The notes under the pieces are model-generated. The model was given only the letters and a program-made list of their open reading frames with translations. It was not told the origin of the DNA and did no database searches. The position numbers and the translations under genes are program-made. Of a DNA stretch of 64,000 nt, positions 51,925 through 60,636 are shown one piece after another (within the stretch, counting starts at the first letter, position 1; each line of letters opens with the position of its first letter). The stretch is from Methanomassiliicoccaceae archaeon UBA421 (GTDB lineage Archaea; Thermoplasmatota; Thermoplasmata; Methanomassiliicoccales; Methanomethylophilaceae): NCBI GenBank assembly GCA_002498365.1, contig DAHB01000005.1, positions 30,834 through 94,833 of the forward strand. Direction: 5' to 3'.

Positions 51925-53301
51925 ATGGCGGGCATCGGGGACATCCTTAAACGTGGGATGCCGATTTCCGGGTCGATGAGCATAGAGTCGGAAGTACTTG
52001 GAATGATCAAGCCGAAGCAGCAGGAGATCGATCGCATTTCCGATGCGGCAAAGAATCTGAAAGAGAGGGCCGAGGCATACATCCGGGAAAACAGCCTCGC
52101 CGCCACTGAGGTCAGGTTCGTTGGCTCTTTCGCAAAAGACACGTTCCTTTCCGACCCGGACCTCGACATATTCCTGTTATTCCCTCCCGATGTCTCACGC
52201 GAAAGGTTGGAGAACGAAGGGCTGAAGGCGGGAGAGGACATACTTCACGGCACACGGATGTATTCCGAACATCCTTACACCCGCGGAAAGTTTATGGGGC
52301 TGGACGTAGACATGGTCCCCTGCTATCTGCTGGAGAACACAAAGAAACTGCAGTCCTCCGTGGACCGCACCCCGTTCCATACGGAATATGTGCGCGCCCA
52401 CCTCCGGTCCGAGCAGAAGGATGACGTCAGGCTTTTGAAGAAATTCATGAAGGGTATAGCCGCATACGGCGCGGAGCCGAACACCCGCGGCTTCTCCGGA
52501 TACCTGTGCGAGCTCCTAGTCATAAAATACGGCGATTTCAGGAAGGTTCTGGAAGCGGCGTCCGAATGGAAGGAGGGCACCGTGATCGAGATCGAAGGCA
52601 GAGGCCCTGTTTCGGTATCCCCTATGACCGTTTACGATCCCGTGGATCCGAGGAGGAACGTGGCCTCGGCCGTTCATCTGGACACCATGTCGCTCTTTAT
52701 CGTGGCATCGAGGGCGTATCTCCAGGCTCCGGACATGAGGTTCTTCTTCCCCGTCGACCGACCTGCGATGACCCAGGAAGAGCTGAAGGCCAAAGCGGAA
52801 CACCACGGATCACGTCTTTTGACTGTGGTATTCAAGAGACCGAACGTGATCGAGGACAACCTGTATTCCCAGCTTTGGAAGACCCAGTACGCCTTGACCA
52901 GGAAGATGAACGAGTTCGATTTCACGGTCCTCAGGGCAGTCCATGAGATGGATGCCAGGGAGATGAGGATCGTCTTCGAGCTCGAACGCGACCTGCTCTC
53001 GAAGACGTTCAAACATGCGGGCCCGCCGGTGGGCGTTCCCAACGCCGAGTCTTTCCTGAAAAAGTGGAAGAGCAACGAGTACGGGGAGCCGTTCATAGAA
53101 GACGGGGGGTGGAACGTGATCGCCGAGAGGATATACTTCACTGCCAAAGAGATGCTTTCCGAAGAGGCCGCCATTGCCGGGATAGGGAGGGAGCTGGATC
53201 CCGAAACCATGGTCATCAGAGACCATGAGGACACCGTCAGCTGCACTCCCGCCGACCTGCTGACCGAGCTTCTCGACCCGAAGATGAGCTGGGAGAACTG
53301 A
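51925..53301 (+). CDS. cca: CCA-adding tRNA nucleotidyltransferase (class I)
   Basis: The protein of up to 458 residues has the class I nucleotidyltransferase motif GSFAKDTFLSDPDLD (G67, S68, D79, D81) and the archaeal CCA segments VDMVPCYL and RGFSGYLCELLVIKYG. It repairs or adds tRNA 3' CCA, although all three tRNA genes here encode CCA. The N terminus is uncertain: ATG 51976 (MSIESEVLGMIKP) fits the family length better than ATG 51925. Confidence 0.93.
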   Translation: MAGIGDILKRGMPISGSMSIESEVLGMIKPKQQEIDRISDAAKNLKERAEAYIRENSLAATEVRFVGSFAKDTFLSDPDLDIFLLFPPDVSRERLENEGLKAGEDILHGTRMYSEHPYTRGKFMGLDVDMVPCYLLENTKKLQSSVDRTPFHTEYVRAHLRSEQKDDVRLLKKFMKGIAAYGAEPNTRGFSGYLCELLVIKYGDFRKVLEAASEWKEGTVIEIEGRGPVSVSPMTVYDPVDPRRNVASAVHLDTMSLFIVASRAYLQAPDMRFFFPVDRPAMTQEELKAKAEHHGSRLLTVVFKRPNVIEDNLYSQLWKTQYALTRKMNEFDFTVLRAVHEMDAREMRIVFELERDLLSKTFKHAGPPVGVPNAESFLKKWKSNEYGEPFIEDGGWNVIAERIYFTAKEMLSEEAAIAGIGRELDPETMVIRDHEDTVSCTPADLLTELLDPKMSWEN

Positions 53302-53302
53302 C

Positions 53303-53668
53303 TCAGTAGAACGGCGCATTGATCAATAGGATTGTTATCCCAAGCGCCAGCAGGAAGTACATGGCGTAATTGGCGACCATGCTTTTACCGTCGATCATCT
53401 CGACCCTTACCTTGAACAGTGCCAGGAGCCTCTTCATGAATACTATCAGAAGTATGCATACCAGTAGACCTACGAGCCACATGTGGGTTCCCAGCGTGTA
53501 TGTGAACGCCCACATCACGCCGCTCAGCATGGAAAGCAGAATGACTACAAAGAACACCTTGGTGTTGAAAAGTTCTTTGAGAATGAACTCCTTCTCGTCG
53601 AACTCGGTGGGAGTGAACTCGTAGGTCTCTTCGGGCTCCTCCTTGATTCTCCGTTTCTTCTTTGCCAT
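53303..53668 (-). CDS. Small membrane protein, three helices
   Basis: The 121-residue protein has a charged N terminus (KKKRRIKEEPEETYEF) and three to four hydrophobic stretches from about 40 onwards. No family is recognised. It ends one base from the convergent CCA-enzyme gene. Confidence 0.65.
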   Translation of the reverse strand: MAKKKRRIKEEPEETYEFTPTEFDEKEFILKELFNTKVFFVVILLSMLSGVMWAFTYTLGTHMWLVGLLVCILLIVFMKRLLALFKVRVEMIDGKSMVANYAMYFLLALGITILLINAPFY

Positions 53669-53787
53669 CCCGTGTTAATCCTGGAACTTAGATATAAAGA
53701 TTTATAGTGTCATTTTCGGAATAATCGGCGACCTCTCACGCTTCGAGTTAAATATCGACGCTCTGTTTGAGTGTCGGAGAGATACCA

Positions 53788-54729
53788 ATGGTCACCAAAA
53801 CTCTAGAAGACATACCAGGAGTAGGACCAGCCATTTCAGAAAAACTCCGCGAAGCAGGATACACGGATCTGATGGCCATTGCTGTTGCCCCTCCCAAAGA
53901 ACTCGCAGAACTCTGCGAGATCGGAGAGAAAAAGGCGGCAGACATCATCGAGGGCGCTAAACTATGCGCAGACATCGGTGGGTTCGAAACAGGAGACGAG
54001 ATACTTGAAAGACGGAAGCTCGTTACCAAGCTGACGACAGGCTCCAAGGCTCTTGACGAGCTGATGGGAGGAGGGCTCGAAAGCCAGTCCATTGTAGAAT
54101 TTTTCGGCGAGTTCGGGAGCTGCAAATCACAGCTATGCTTCCAGCTCGCCGTCAACGCCACCATGCCGGAAGAGATGGGCGGTCTGGATTCGGATGTCAT
54201 AATCATCGATTCCGAGAACACCTTCAGGCCGGAGAGGATCATACAGATGTCCACTTTCCTGGGCCTCGATCCCGAGGCGACTCTAAAGAGGATCCATGTT
54301 GCAAGGGCGTTCAACTCCCAGCACCAGGTCCTCCTCGTCGGAAAGGCGCTCGAACTGGCAAAGGACCTCAAGGTGAGACTGCTGATCGTCGACTCCCTTA
54401 CATCGCATTTCAGGGCTGAATACATTGGCAGGGGAACGCTTGCGGAGAGGCAGCAGATACTAAACAGGCACATGCACGACCTGCTGAACTTTTCAACTGT
54501 GAACAACGCCGTGATAGCTGTAACCAACCAGGTCTCTTCGAAACCTGATGCGTTCTTCGGAGATCCGACAAGACCCATAGGGGGCAACATTGTCGGTCAC
54601 ACCGCCACCTTCCGCATATATCTTCGCAAAGGTAAGGCCGGAAAGAGAATAGCCAGACTGATCGATTCGCCGAACCTTCCTGAGGGAGAGGCGGTCTTTA
54701 TGGTCACCGAAGACGGTATTAAGGACTGA
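53788..54729 (+). CDS. radA: DNA recombinase RadA
   Basis: The 313-residue protein has the N-terminal helix-hairpin-helix domain (EDIPGVGPAISEKLREAGY), the RecA core with DSENTFRPERI, LLIVDSLTSHFRAEYIGRG and NQVSSKPDAFFGDP, and the C-terminal GGNIVGHTATFRIYLRKGK. ATG 53788 is preferred over TTG 53767. The Walker A reads GEFGSCKS with C112 where almost all RecA-family proteins have Gly. An AT-rich TATA (GTTAAATATC) lies about 32 bp upstream. Confidence 0.93.
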   Translation: MVTKTLEDIPGVGPAISEKLREAGYTDLMAIAVAPPKELAELCEIGEKKAADIIEGAKLCADIGGFETGDEILERRKLVTKLTTGSKALDELMGGGLESQSIVEFFGEFGSCKSQLCFQLAVNATMPEEMGGLDSDVIIIDSENTFRPERIIQMSTFLGLDPEATLKRIHVARAFNSQHQVLLVGKALELAKDLKVRLLIVDSLTSHFRAEYIGRGTLAERQQILNRHMHDLLNFSTVNNAVIAVTNQVSSKPDAFFGDPTRPIGGNIVGHTATFRIYLRKGKAGKRIARLIDSPNLPEGEAVFMVTEDGIKD

Positions 54730-54745
54730 AACCAATGGGGTTCCA

Positions 54746-55738
54746 GTGAACCCCATTTATTTTTTTGAACTTTCGGGCGAGCTCGGAGAAATGCCCAGGG
54801 CGGAGGCGGTCAGCTGCTCGATTGCCGAATCGAACGGCGATTGCACCGTCTTCGCATCGGGACCGGGCTATGTCGTCCTCGCCATGCCGCCCGAAAGCGT
54901 ACCTTTCACCGCCGGCCGGCTGGCACTTACCCATGGCATCGGTCGTTACATCGGGTCTTTCGACCCGGACAGAATCTCCGATATCACGCCTTTCGAACTT
55001 CCTTCAGGGACCTTCGCGGTAAGGGCGAAAAGATTCAGAGGAATGATGGAAGATGTGGATTCTCAGAAACTGGTCAGAGAAGTAGGCGCCTTGTTCTCAA
55101 TTAAAAACAGCGTGGACCTGAATCACCCGGACATCGTTGTTAAGATGCTGATGAGCGACCGGGTGCATCTGTTCATAGAAGAACACAGGACCGAGACAGA
55201 CCTTTTCGAAAAAAGGAAGGTCGGAGAGCGGCCGTTCTTCTCCCCAATCTCATTGCACCCCAAATATGCAAGGGCCCTCATAAACCTGACCGGTGTGAAG
55301 CGTGGGGGGACGGTTCTTGACCCGTTCTGCGGAACCGGCGGGATAGCGATTGAAGCTGCCGAGATGGGTATGAAGGCCATAGTCTCCGACTTCGACCCGC
55401 AGATGGTCGCGGGGACGGAAGAGAACATAAATTTCTACGGGCTCAGGCTGCACGACAGCGGAGTCATGGACATCGGAGACATATCCGAACTCTGGTCGGA
55501 CATTGATGCTGTTGCCACCGACCCTCCATACGGACGTTCGACCAAAACCGGGGGAGAGGACATCGACCGCATATATGCCAGATCTTTCAGTTCGATCTCT
55601 CGGGTCCTGCGCTCCGGCGGATGTGCCGGAGTAGTCCTTCCCCATGAGATGGACACGATCGAGATGGGGCTGGAGAAGTTATTTCCTCAAAGGGTCCACG
55701 GCTCGTTGACAAGATATTACCACATATTCCGCAAGTGA
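54746..55738 (+). CDS. tRNA (guanine-10-N2) methyltransferase, TrmG10/Trm11 family
   Basis: The 330-residue protein has an N-terminal THUMP-type domain, then a Rossmann methyltransferase with LDPFCGTGGIAIEAAEMG and the N-methylase active motif DPPYGRST. It would make m2G/m22G at tRNA position 10. The start is GTG 54746, 17 bases after the radA stop. An N6-adenine methylase role is excluded by THUMP and the DPPYGRS context. Confidence 0.9.
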   Translation: MNPIYFFELSGELGEMPRAEAVSCSIAESNGDCTVFASGPGYVVLAMPPESVPFTAGRLALTHGIGRYIGSFDPDRISDITPFELPSGTFAVRAKRFRGMMEDVDSQKLVREVGALFSIKNSVDLNHPDIVVKMLMSDRVHLFIEEHRTETDLFEKRKVGERPFFSPISLHPKYARALINLTGVKRGGTVLDPFCGTGGIAIEAAEMGMKAIVSDFDPQMVAGTEENINFYGLRLHDSGVMDIGDISELWSDIDAVATDPPYGRSTKTGGEDIDRIYARSFSSISRVLRSGGCAGVVLPHEMDTIEMGLEKLFPQRVHGSLTRYYHIFRK

Positions 55739-55772
55739 TTAACTATTTCAACGTCGAGCACATCAGTCGCCC

Positions 55773-56618
55773 GTGAACAAGTATCTGAGATTGTTCAGAT
55801 TCGGCAACGGCGTGATGGGTATAGTCGGCGTGGTGGTCGGCGCATTCATCGCCTCGGGTTTTGACATCGCGGATCATTGGCCTGGCATCATGATCTCATG
55901 TCTTATTGTGTTCATTTTCATGGCGGGCGGGAACGCGATCAACGACTACATCGACCGAGAGATAGACATAACGGCACACCCTGAAAGGCCGGTTCCTAGC
56001 GGAGAGATATCCTCCGGTACTGCAAGGAGCCTCGGTGTACTAATGATTCTTTCTGCGATAATAATCGGAATTCTGGCACTTATCGTTTCTGAACTACTCG
56101 GCTTTAGATTCTGGGGCCCGGCATCTGCCGTCATAGTGGTCTTGGCGGCCGTTCTGATGATGTCCTACGAGGCCTTTCTCAAGCAGCGTGGCCTCATCGG
56201 GAATGTTACGATCGCGGTGCTTACAGGGATGTTGTTCCTTCTGGGCGGTGCTGTCTGCGGAGACACCATGGCGGTAGTCCCCATGGCCTTTATGGCGATG
56301 CTGGTAAACGTCGGCAGGGAGATCTCCAAGGACATCGAGGACGAGGACTCCGACGAGGGCAGGCGGACGCTTCCCATGGCGATCGGCAAAAAGAATGCGG
56401 CCGCTGTCTCGGCGGGGTCCTTCCTCGCAGGAGTAGCCCTTAGCGTCTGGCCTCTGCTCGCCGGGTCGCTTAACGACTTCTATATGCTTGTATTTGCGGC
56501 TGATGCAATGTTTATATATGCCGCCATTATTGTTTTCAGAAGCGCGCATAAGGCACAGAAAGCTGCAAAGGTTGCAATGGCTCTTGCACTTGCGGCCTTC
56601 GTTATCGGTGTGATATGA
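55773..56618 (+). CDS. Digeranylgeranylglyceryl phosphate synthase (UbiA family)
   Basis: The 281-residue protein has seven to nine membrane helices and the two Asp-rich UbiA loops, NAINDYIDREID and GREISKDIEDEDSDEG. In archaea this adds the second geranylgeranyl chain to make the diether core. It overlaps by 4 bases the gene for the preceding step of the pathway (GGGP synthase). Start GTG 55773. Confidence 0.92.
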   Translation: MNKYLRLFRFGNGVMGIVGVVVGAFIASGFDIADHWPGIMISCLIVFIFMAGGNAINDYIDREIDITAHPERPVPSGEISSGTARSLGVLMILSAIIIGILALIVSELLGFRFWGPASAVIVVLAAVLMMSYEAFLKQRGLIGNVTIAVLTGMLFLLGGAVCGDTMAVVPMAFMAMLVNVGREISKDIEDEDSDEGRRTLPMAIGKKNAAAVSAGSFLAGVALSVWPLLAGSLNDFYMLVFAADAMFIYAAIIVFRSAHKAQKAAKVAMALALAAFVIGVI

Positions 56619-57358
56619 TGAATGTCGAACAGTATCTCTCGGACAGGATGAAAGAAGGGACCATACATATGGCGCTGTTGGACCCCGACAAGCAGAGGCC
56701 CGAGGATGCGGGAAAGCTTGCCGCCGCCGCGAAAAGGGCAGGCAGCGATGTGATCATGATCGGCGGTTCTACCGGCGTTAACTCTGAGAACCTGGGGGCG
56801 ACCGCCAGGGCGATCCGGGAGATGTCGGGGCTCCCCAGCATTCACTTTCCGGGCGGGCCCAAGGAGCTTTCAGCAGAAGTAGACTCCATCTTCTTCATGA
56901 GTCTGGTGAACAGCACCGATCCCCTCTGGATATTCAAAGCGCAGGCCTATGCCGCCCCCTTCGTCAAAAAGCTTGGTATAGAGACGCTGTCGATGGGGTA
57001 TATCATCGTCGAACCTGGAATGAAGGTCGGGGAAGTCGGAAAAGCCGACCCTATCAAACGCAACGAGGTCGATAAGGCGGTCGGCTATGCGATCGCCTGT
57101 GAGATGTACGGTATGAAATACGTCTACCTCGAAGCGGGAAGCGGAGCAGACAGGCCCGTGCCGCAGGAGATGATACGTGCGGTTAAGGATTCTATCTCGA
57201 TACCTTTGATAGTAGGCGGAGGTATACGCACCCCCGAGGCCGCAAGGGCCGCAAGAGAGGCGGGCGCCGATGCCATCGTTACAGGCACCTTCATCGAAGA
57301 ATGCTCGGACATAGCGCGCCTTAAGGACGTGGTGGATGCCGCGAGGGGACGTCCATGA
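56615..57358 (+). CDS. Geranylgeranylglyceryl phosphate synthase
   Basis: The 247-residue (beta-alpha)8 enzyme joins GGPP to sn-glycerol-1-phosphate, the first committed step of archaeal membrane lipid synthesis. HMALLDPDKQRPEDAG, GGSTGVNSEN, MGYIIVEPGMKVGEVGKA, YLEAGSGA and VGGGIRTPEAA are diagnostic. Two adjacent ATGs (56615, 56618) overlap the UbiA stop. Confidence 0.96.
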   Translation: MMNVEQYLSDRMKEGTIHMALLDPDKQRPEDAGKLAAAAKRAGSDVIMIGGSTGVNSENLGATARAIREMSGLPSIHFPGGPKELSAEVDSIFFMSLVNSTDPLWIFKAQAYAAPFVKKLGIETLSMGYIIVEPGMKVGEVGKADPIKRNEVDKAVGYAIACEMYGMKYVYLEAGSGADRPVPQEMIRAVKDSISIPLIVGGGIRTPEAARAAREAGADAIVTGTFIEECSDIARLKDVVDAARGRP

Positions 57359-57696
57359 CAGATGATCAGGCCCCCGTTTCTCCCCGGGACCCCATGTGGC
57401 TTACTCCCGAGGAGCGTGGCGCAGGCATAACGAAAGACCTGAAAGTTGCCGCCCGCAGATTTCTCTGCCCCGTTTGCGGGCACGAATTCAGCCTTTTCCA
57501 GTCCAGGGCGGTCGCCTGCATCGCCTGCCCGAAGGCGAACCAGAACTGCCCGTACGTAAGATGCCCCTTCTGCGATAATGAGTTCCCCATAAGCGGATTC
57601 ATCGTTCCCGACAAGGTGGACGCTGTTCACATGAACAACTACGCTGACGGCGTCTTCGATAAATGGATGGACTCTTTCGGAATTACCAGGCGCTGA
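57355..57696 (+). CDS. Zinc-ribbon protein in the ether-lipid operon
   Basis: The 113-residue protein has CPVC near residue 38 and a Cys-rich stretch CIACPKANQNCPYVRCPFC, enough for one or two zinc ribbons. A short charged N terminus and a helical tail (MNNYADGVFDKWMDS) complete it. It overlaps the GGGP synthase gene by 4 bases, so it is in the lipid operon. I do not recognise its family; a regulator, or a scaffold for lipid enzymes, is possible. Confidence 0.65.
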   Translation: MTDDQAPVSPRDPMWLTPEERGAGITKDLKVAARRFLCPVCGHEFSLFQSRAVACIACPKANQNCPYVRCPFCDNEFPISGFIVPDKVDAVHMNNYADGVFDKWMDSFGITRR

Positions 57697-58143
57697 TCAT
57701 TCTACGGTCAGAAGCCCATAGCCGGTCTTCTTGTCCTTTTTCCTGATAGGTCCTGAGCCTTTCATCTCGGTGATCACCACTTCGGTTACCAGCCATGCGA
57801 TGACGCCCTCGCGGAAGCAACCGGTCACAGACCTACCTTCCCTGCCTATCGATCCATGCATATGGAAGGTCGGTTTTCCCGATTCGTCCGGGAATATCGT
57901 TCCAAAACCTGTTACCTCGCTGGGCGCATCTATTTCGAACTTCAGCGGTTCGATCCTCTCATCGGCTGGGACCTTGGGCCCCACCACAAGCACCGAACCT
58001 CCGTCCACGCCCCCGACGACAGAAACCGTGCCGTAGACGACCCCGTGTTCCAACGAAAACCTCTCTATCTCCTCGCGGATCATCTCCCCGGGGTCCAGAC
58101 TCAGGACGAACATGCGCCCCGGTCGCATTTCCGAATACTTCAT
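57697..58143 (-). CDS. PPC/DUF296-domain protein
   Basis: The 148-residue protein is one PPC domain: GRMFVLSLDPGEMIREEI at the N terminus, VVGGVDGGSVLVVGP in the middle and the metal-binding FHMHGSIGREG with HxH. Archaeal and bacterial members trimerise and may bind DNA or nucleotides, with no fixed role. It is convergent with the lipid operon. Confidence 0.83.
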   Translation of the reverse strand: MKYSEMRPGRMFVLSLDPGEMIREEIERFSLEHGVVYGTVSVVGGVDGGSVLVVGPKVPADERIEPLKFEIDAPSEVTGFGTIFPDESGKPTFHMHGSIGREGRSVTGCFREGVIAWLVTEVVITEMKGSGPIRKKDKKTGYGLLTVE

Positions 58144-58149
58144 GATACG

Positions 58150-58518
58150 TCAGCGATATTTGCCGTATTTATCAAGGAGCCTGCTGATGCGGTCGAACTC
58201 CTCCTTAGTAAGTTCACCGGAATCGAGGAATGTCCTAACAAAATCTTTCGCTTCCTTGGTGGATGTCCTGGATGCCTTTGCAATGATGCTCGCTAAAAAA
58301 GAAGAAGCTTTATCTGGGTCCATGGAAGATGCGGTCAGGATCTCGTTCATGTCGTATTTGAACGGGCTCATCCTGTGCATGTTGAGCATCGACTGTCTTT
58401 TGGCCGTAACCTTCGTCTTAGGCTTGAACCGTTTGCTGTTCTTTTTCACATTGCTGCTGGGACCTTTATTTGCACTACCGGTTTTTTCGGTCCCAGGCTT
58501 TTTTACCGCATCTACCAA
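58150..58518 (-). CDS. Unknown basic protein
   Basis: The first 45 residues are Lys/Ser-rich, low-complexity sequence with no fold signal (SSNVKKNSKRFKPKTK). The remainder is helical (KASSFLASIIAKASRTSTKEAKDFV and ELTKEEFDRISRLLDKYG, SHOCT-like at the end). It precedes the PPC gene in the same direction with 6 bases between the genes. Nucleic-acid binding is a guess from charge. Confidence 0.55.
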   Translation of the reverse strand: MVDAVKKPGTEKTGSANKGPSSNVKKNSKRFKPKTKVTAKRQSMLNMHRMSPFKYDMNEILTASSMDPDKASSFLASIIAKASRTSTKEAKDFVRTFLDSGELTKEEFDRISRLLDKYGKYR

Positions 58519-58554
58519 GAATATAACTCCGACCGAATGACTGAGTCGTATTAT

Positions 58555-58577
58555 TTAAAGGTAGCTTATACCTTTAA
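58555..58577. promoter_or_regulatory. Perfect inverted repeat, probable operator
   Basis: TTAAAGGTA (58555-58563) and TACCTTTAA (58569-58577) form a perfect 9-bp inverted repeat with a 5-nt spacer (GCTTA). It lies in the 160-bp gap upstream of the basic-protein gene. A 25-codon plus-strand frame (58594-58671) downstream is too short to call as a gene. Confidence 0.4.
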
Positions 58578-58679
58578 GGGACAAGAAATCCGAAATGCAA
58601 GTAGACGATAAAGAGATAGGGCATATAAAGGAAAAATTGTTTGCCGGCCGGCATGCGGCCGTAATGTATTGAACTTTGT

Positions 58680-58958
58680 TCACTCTTCTTTAACGATCTT
58701 TGCTTTCGCCTTCTTCAGAGAGTTTGCGATCAGGATCGTGAAGATTATCGCTACGAACGTAACGACTATCGCGTAAACGAACAGACCCATAAGCTCTCCG
58801 TCCGAAGAGAATACAGATGCGATCGCTTTCTTGATCGCCTCGTTCCATGCCAGTGCCGCCACCAGTCCGAAGGCTGCCGTGATCAATGCGGCAAAGGTCT
58901 CGAGGACCTGTACCTTGAACTCGTCTTTCGCTCTTTGTTTTTTTACTTCATCCGCCAT
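58680..58958 (-). CDS. DUF5654-like small membrane protein
   Basis: The 92-residue protein begins MADEVKKQRAKDEFK and has two membrane helices (about 20-40 and 57-80) with a conserved ETFAALITAAFGLVAALAWNEAIKKA block like DUF5654. ATG 58958 is preferred; the frame extends to 59024 but that part overlaps the promoter (GGAGG lies seven bases before the ATG). The role is unknown. Confidence 0.75.
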   Translation of the reverse strand: MADEVKKQRAKDEFKVQVLETFAALITAAFGLVAALAWNEAIKKAIASVFSSDGELMGLFVYAIVVTFVAIIFTILIANSLKKAKAKIVKEE

Positions 58959-59108
58959 TGAGTGCCTCCTTTGGTTCCGTGAACCTAGGTAAATATTCGG
59001 TGTTAAGTATAATATCCTTTTCAATAACGCAGAAATACTGTTCGAAACGAAAAATACGCCGAATCCATCGCTCGCTTTATCTCCCTGAACGGCGATGGGA
59101 CCGACAAG

Positions 59109-59951
59109 ATGACCGAAAGAGCCGTAAAAAAATTAGTCAGTGGCATTCCTGCCGTCGACGGGGCCGGAGTGCGGCTGGTAAGGGTGCTGGGGCGCGACAC
59201 GGTCTATGATTTCGACCCTTTCCTTATGCTTGACTCCTTCGATTCGATCGACCCGGGGGACTATATTGCAGGTTTCCCCAAACACCCTCACAGAGGGATA
59301 GAGACCGTCACATACCTCATAAGCGGAGAGATAGACCACGAAGACAGCCTGGGCAACAAGGGCAGGATATTGTCCGGCCAAAGCCAATGGATGACGTCCG
59401 GCAGCGGAATATTGCATCAGGAGATGCCCCGGCCTGCAGAAAGGATGCTGGGAGTACAGCTTTGGATCAATCTGCCCCGTAAGGATAAGATGACAGAGCC
59501 GAAATATTTCGATATTACGGAAGATATGATCGGAAAGAAGGTCACGGAAAGTGCGACGGTAAGAGTGATTTCCGGAGAATACAAAGGTATTACCGGCGTT
59601 AGACCGCACCATGTACAGGCTACATGCTTCGATGTGGAACTGAGCGGCGGTTCATCAATATCATTGGATACGAGGCCTGAGGACACCGCTTTCGTGTTTC
59701 TGATCGAGGGAGAGGCGGTAGTTCAAGGCGACCTCATTCGCGAGAAGACGGCGGTTCTGTTCAGCAACGGAGACTACGTTACCTTATCCGCCCCATATGG
59801 GAAGAAATCCCGTTTCCTGTTCCTCTCGGCCGAACCGCTTAAAGAGCCCATTTCATGGGGCGGCCCGATAGTGATGAACACAACGGACGAGCTGCAGCAT
59901 GCCTTCGAAGAGCTCAGGTCCGGCAAGTTCATAAAACACGCTCCTGTGTGA
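59109..59951 (+). CDS. Pirin-family protein
   Basis: The 280-residue bicupin has the metal site HPHRGIETVTYLISG and the later GSGILHQEM, as in pirin and YhhW quercetinase. Bacterial pirins have quercetinase or regulatory roles. The archaeal role is unknown, and metal-dependent redox sensing is possible. It is monocistronic, with tRNA-Leu on the other strand downstream. Confidence 0.85.
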   Translation: MTERAVKKLVSGIPAVDGAGVRLVRVLGRDTVYDFDPFLMLDSFDSIDPGDYIAGFPKHPHRGIETVTYLISGEIDHEDSLGNKGRILSGQSQWMTSGSGILHQEMPRPAERMLGVQLWINLPRKDKMTEPKYFDITEDMIGKKVTESATVRVISGEYKGITGVRPHHVQATCFDVELSGGSSISLDTRPEDTAFVFLIEGEAVVQGDLIREKTAVLFSNGDYVTLSAPYGKKSRFLFLSAEPLKEPISWGGPIVMNTTDELQHAFEELRSGKFIKHAPV

Positions 59952-60044
59952 CAAAGAATGAAGAGATGTTACAGTGCAGTATTTTGAACGTTTTGATCTC
60001 CGTTCGAATCACCACAATATTTCATCTTAAAGGAGAAAGGGGGG

Positions 60045-60131
60045 TGGTGCGGGGGATGGGATTCGAACCCATGAAACCCTGAGGTCTAGGATCTTAAGTC
60101 CTATGCCGTTGGCCGGCTTGGCTACCCCCGC
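60045..60131 (-). tRNA. tRNA-Leu(UAA)
   Basis: On the minus strand the acceptor GCGGGGG pairs with CCCCCGC, with A73 and an encoded CCA (60047-60045). The anticodon loop CTTAAGA gives anticodon UAA. A long variable arm (GACCTCAGGGTTTC) confirms a class II leucine tRNA. No intron. Confidence 0.95.
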
Positions 60132-60170
60132 TCGGACGAAATAAACGCTAACTGTTGATTAATCTATCTG

Positions 60171-60186
60171 AATATGAAAACATATT
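60171..60186. promoter_or_regulatory. Inverted repeat between tRNA-Leu and the ACS-like operon
   Basis: AATATG (60171-60176) and CATATT (60181-60186) flank AAAA in the shared divergent promoter region, 27 bp before the first gene of the ACS-like operon. It overlaps the AT-rich TATA region, so a regulator could bind here. The repeat is short and could be by chance. Confidence 0.3.
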
Positions 60187-60212
60187 ATCTTTGAATGAAA
60201 TACCCAGCATGA

Positions 60213-60605
60213 ATGGCGTATAAAATCCCGGACGAGGAATCCGTTGCGGACTCGGTTCTGATAGTAATGCATAAGAACCCCCAGGTCAGGTCCCAGGCCG
60301 AGCTCGCATTCCTCGTGAGAAAGCAGCTGTCCCGCATAGACCCAGATTACAGGGTGAGCGGGGAGCGCATTAGGAGGATCGGGATCAACCGCGGGATAAT
60401 CGGCGTGGCTATAGATTACAACGCCTCCGGGATTTCCAGGGTCCCCGAATTCTGCCCCGTGTGCAGGAATCCGATGGTCCCTATCAAGAACAGGACCTTA
60501 GACGGAGGGATTGTCGAGATGAGAAGGAAATGCTCGATCTGTCCATATGCCCTGGGTTCCAATCCTACTGTGCCAGGAAGATATTATTTTACCAAAAGGA
60601 GGTGA
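60213..60605 (+). CDS. Helical/zinc-ribbon protein, first gene of the ACS-like operon
   Basis: The 130-residue protein has an N-terminal helical, winged-helix-like region (about 5-70; SQAELAFLVRKQL and VSGERIRRIGINRG) and a C4 zinc ribbon (FCPVCRNPM, CSICPYALGSNP). The family is not recognised. It may regulate the downstream genes, to which it is joined by short gaps. Start ATG 60213 follows an AT-rich promoter. Confidence 0.68.
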   Translation: MAYKIPDEESVADSVLIVMHKNPQVRSQAELAFLVRKQLSRIDPDYRVSGERIRRIGINRGIIGVAIDYNASGISRVPEFCPVCRNPMVPIKNRTLDGGIVEMRRKCSICPYALGSNPTVPGRYYFTKRR

Positions 60606-60636
60606 TACTGCGAGCACCTCCCGCGAGAGATTGAAA

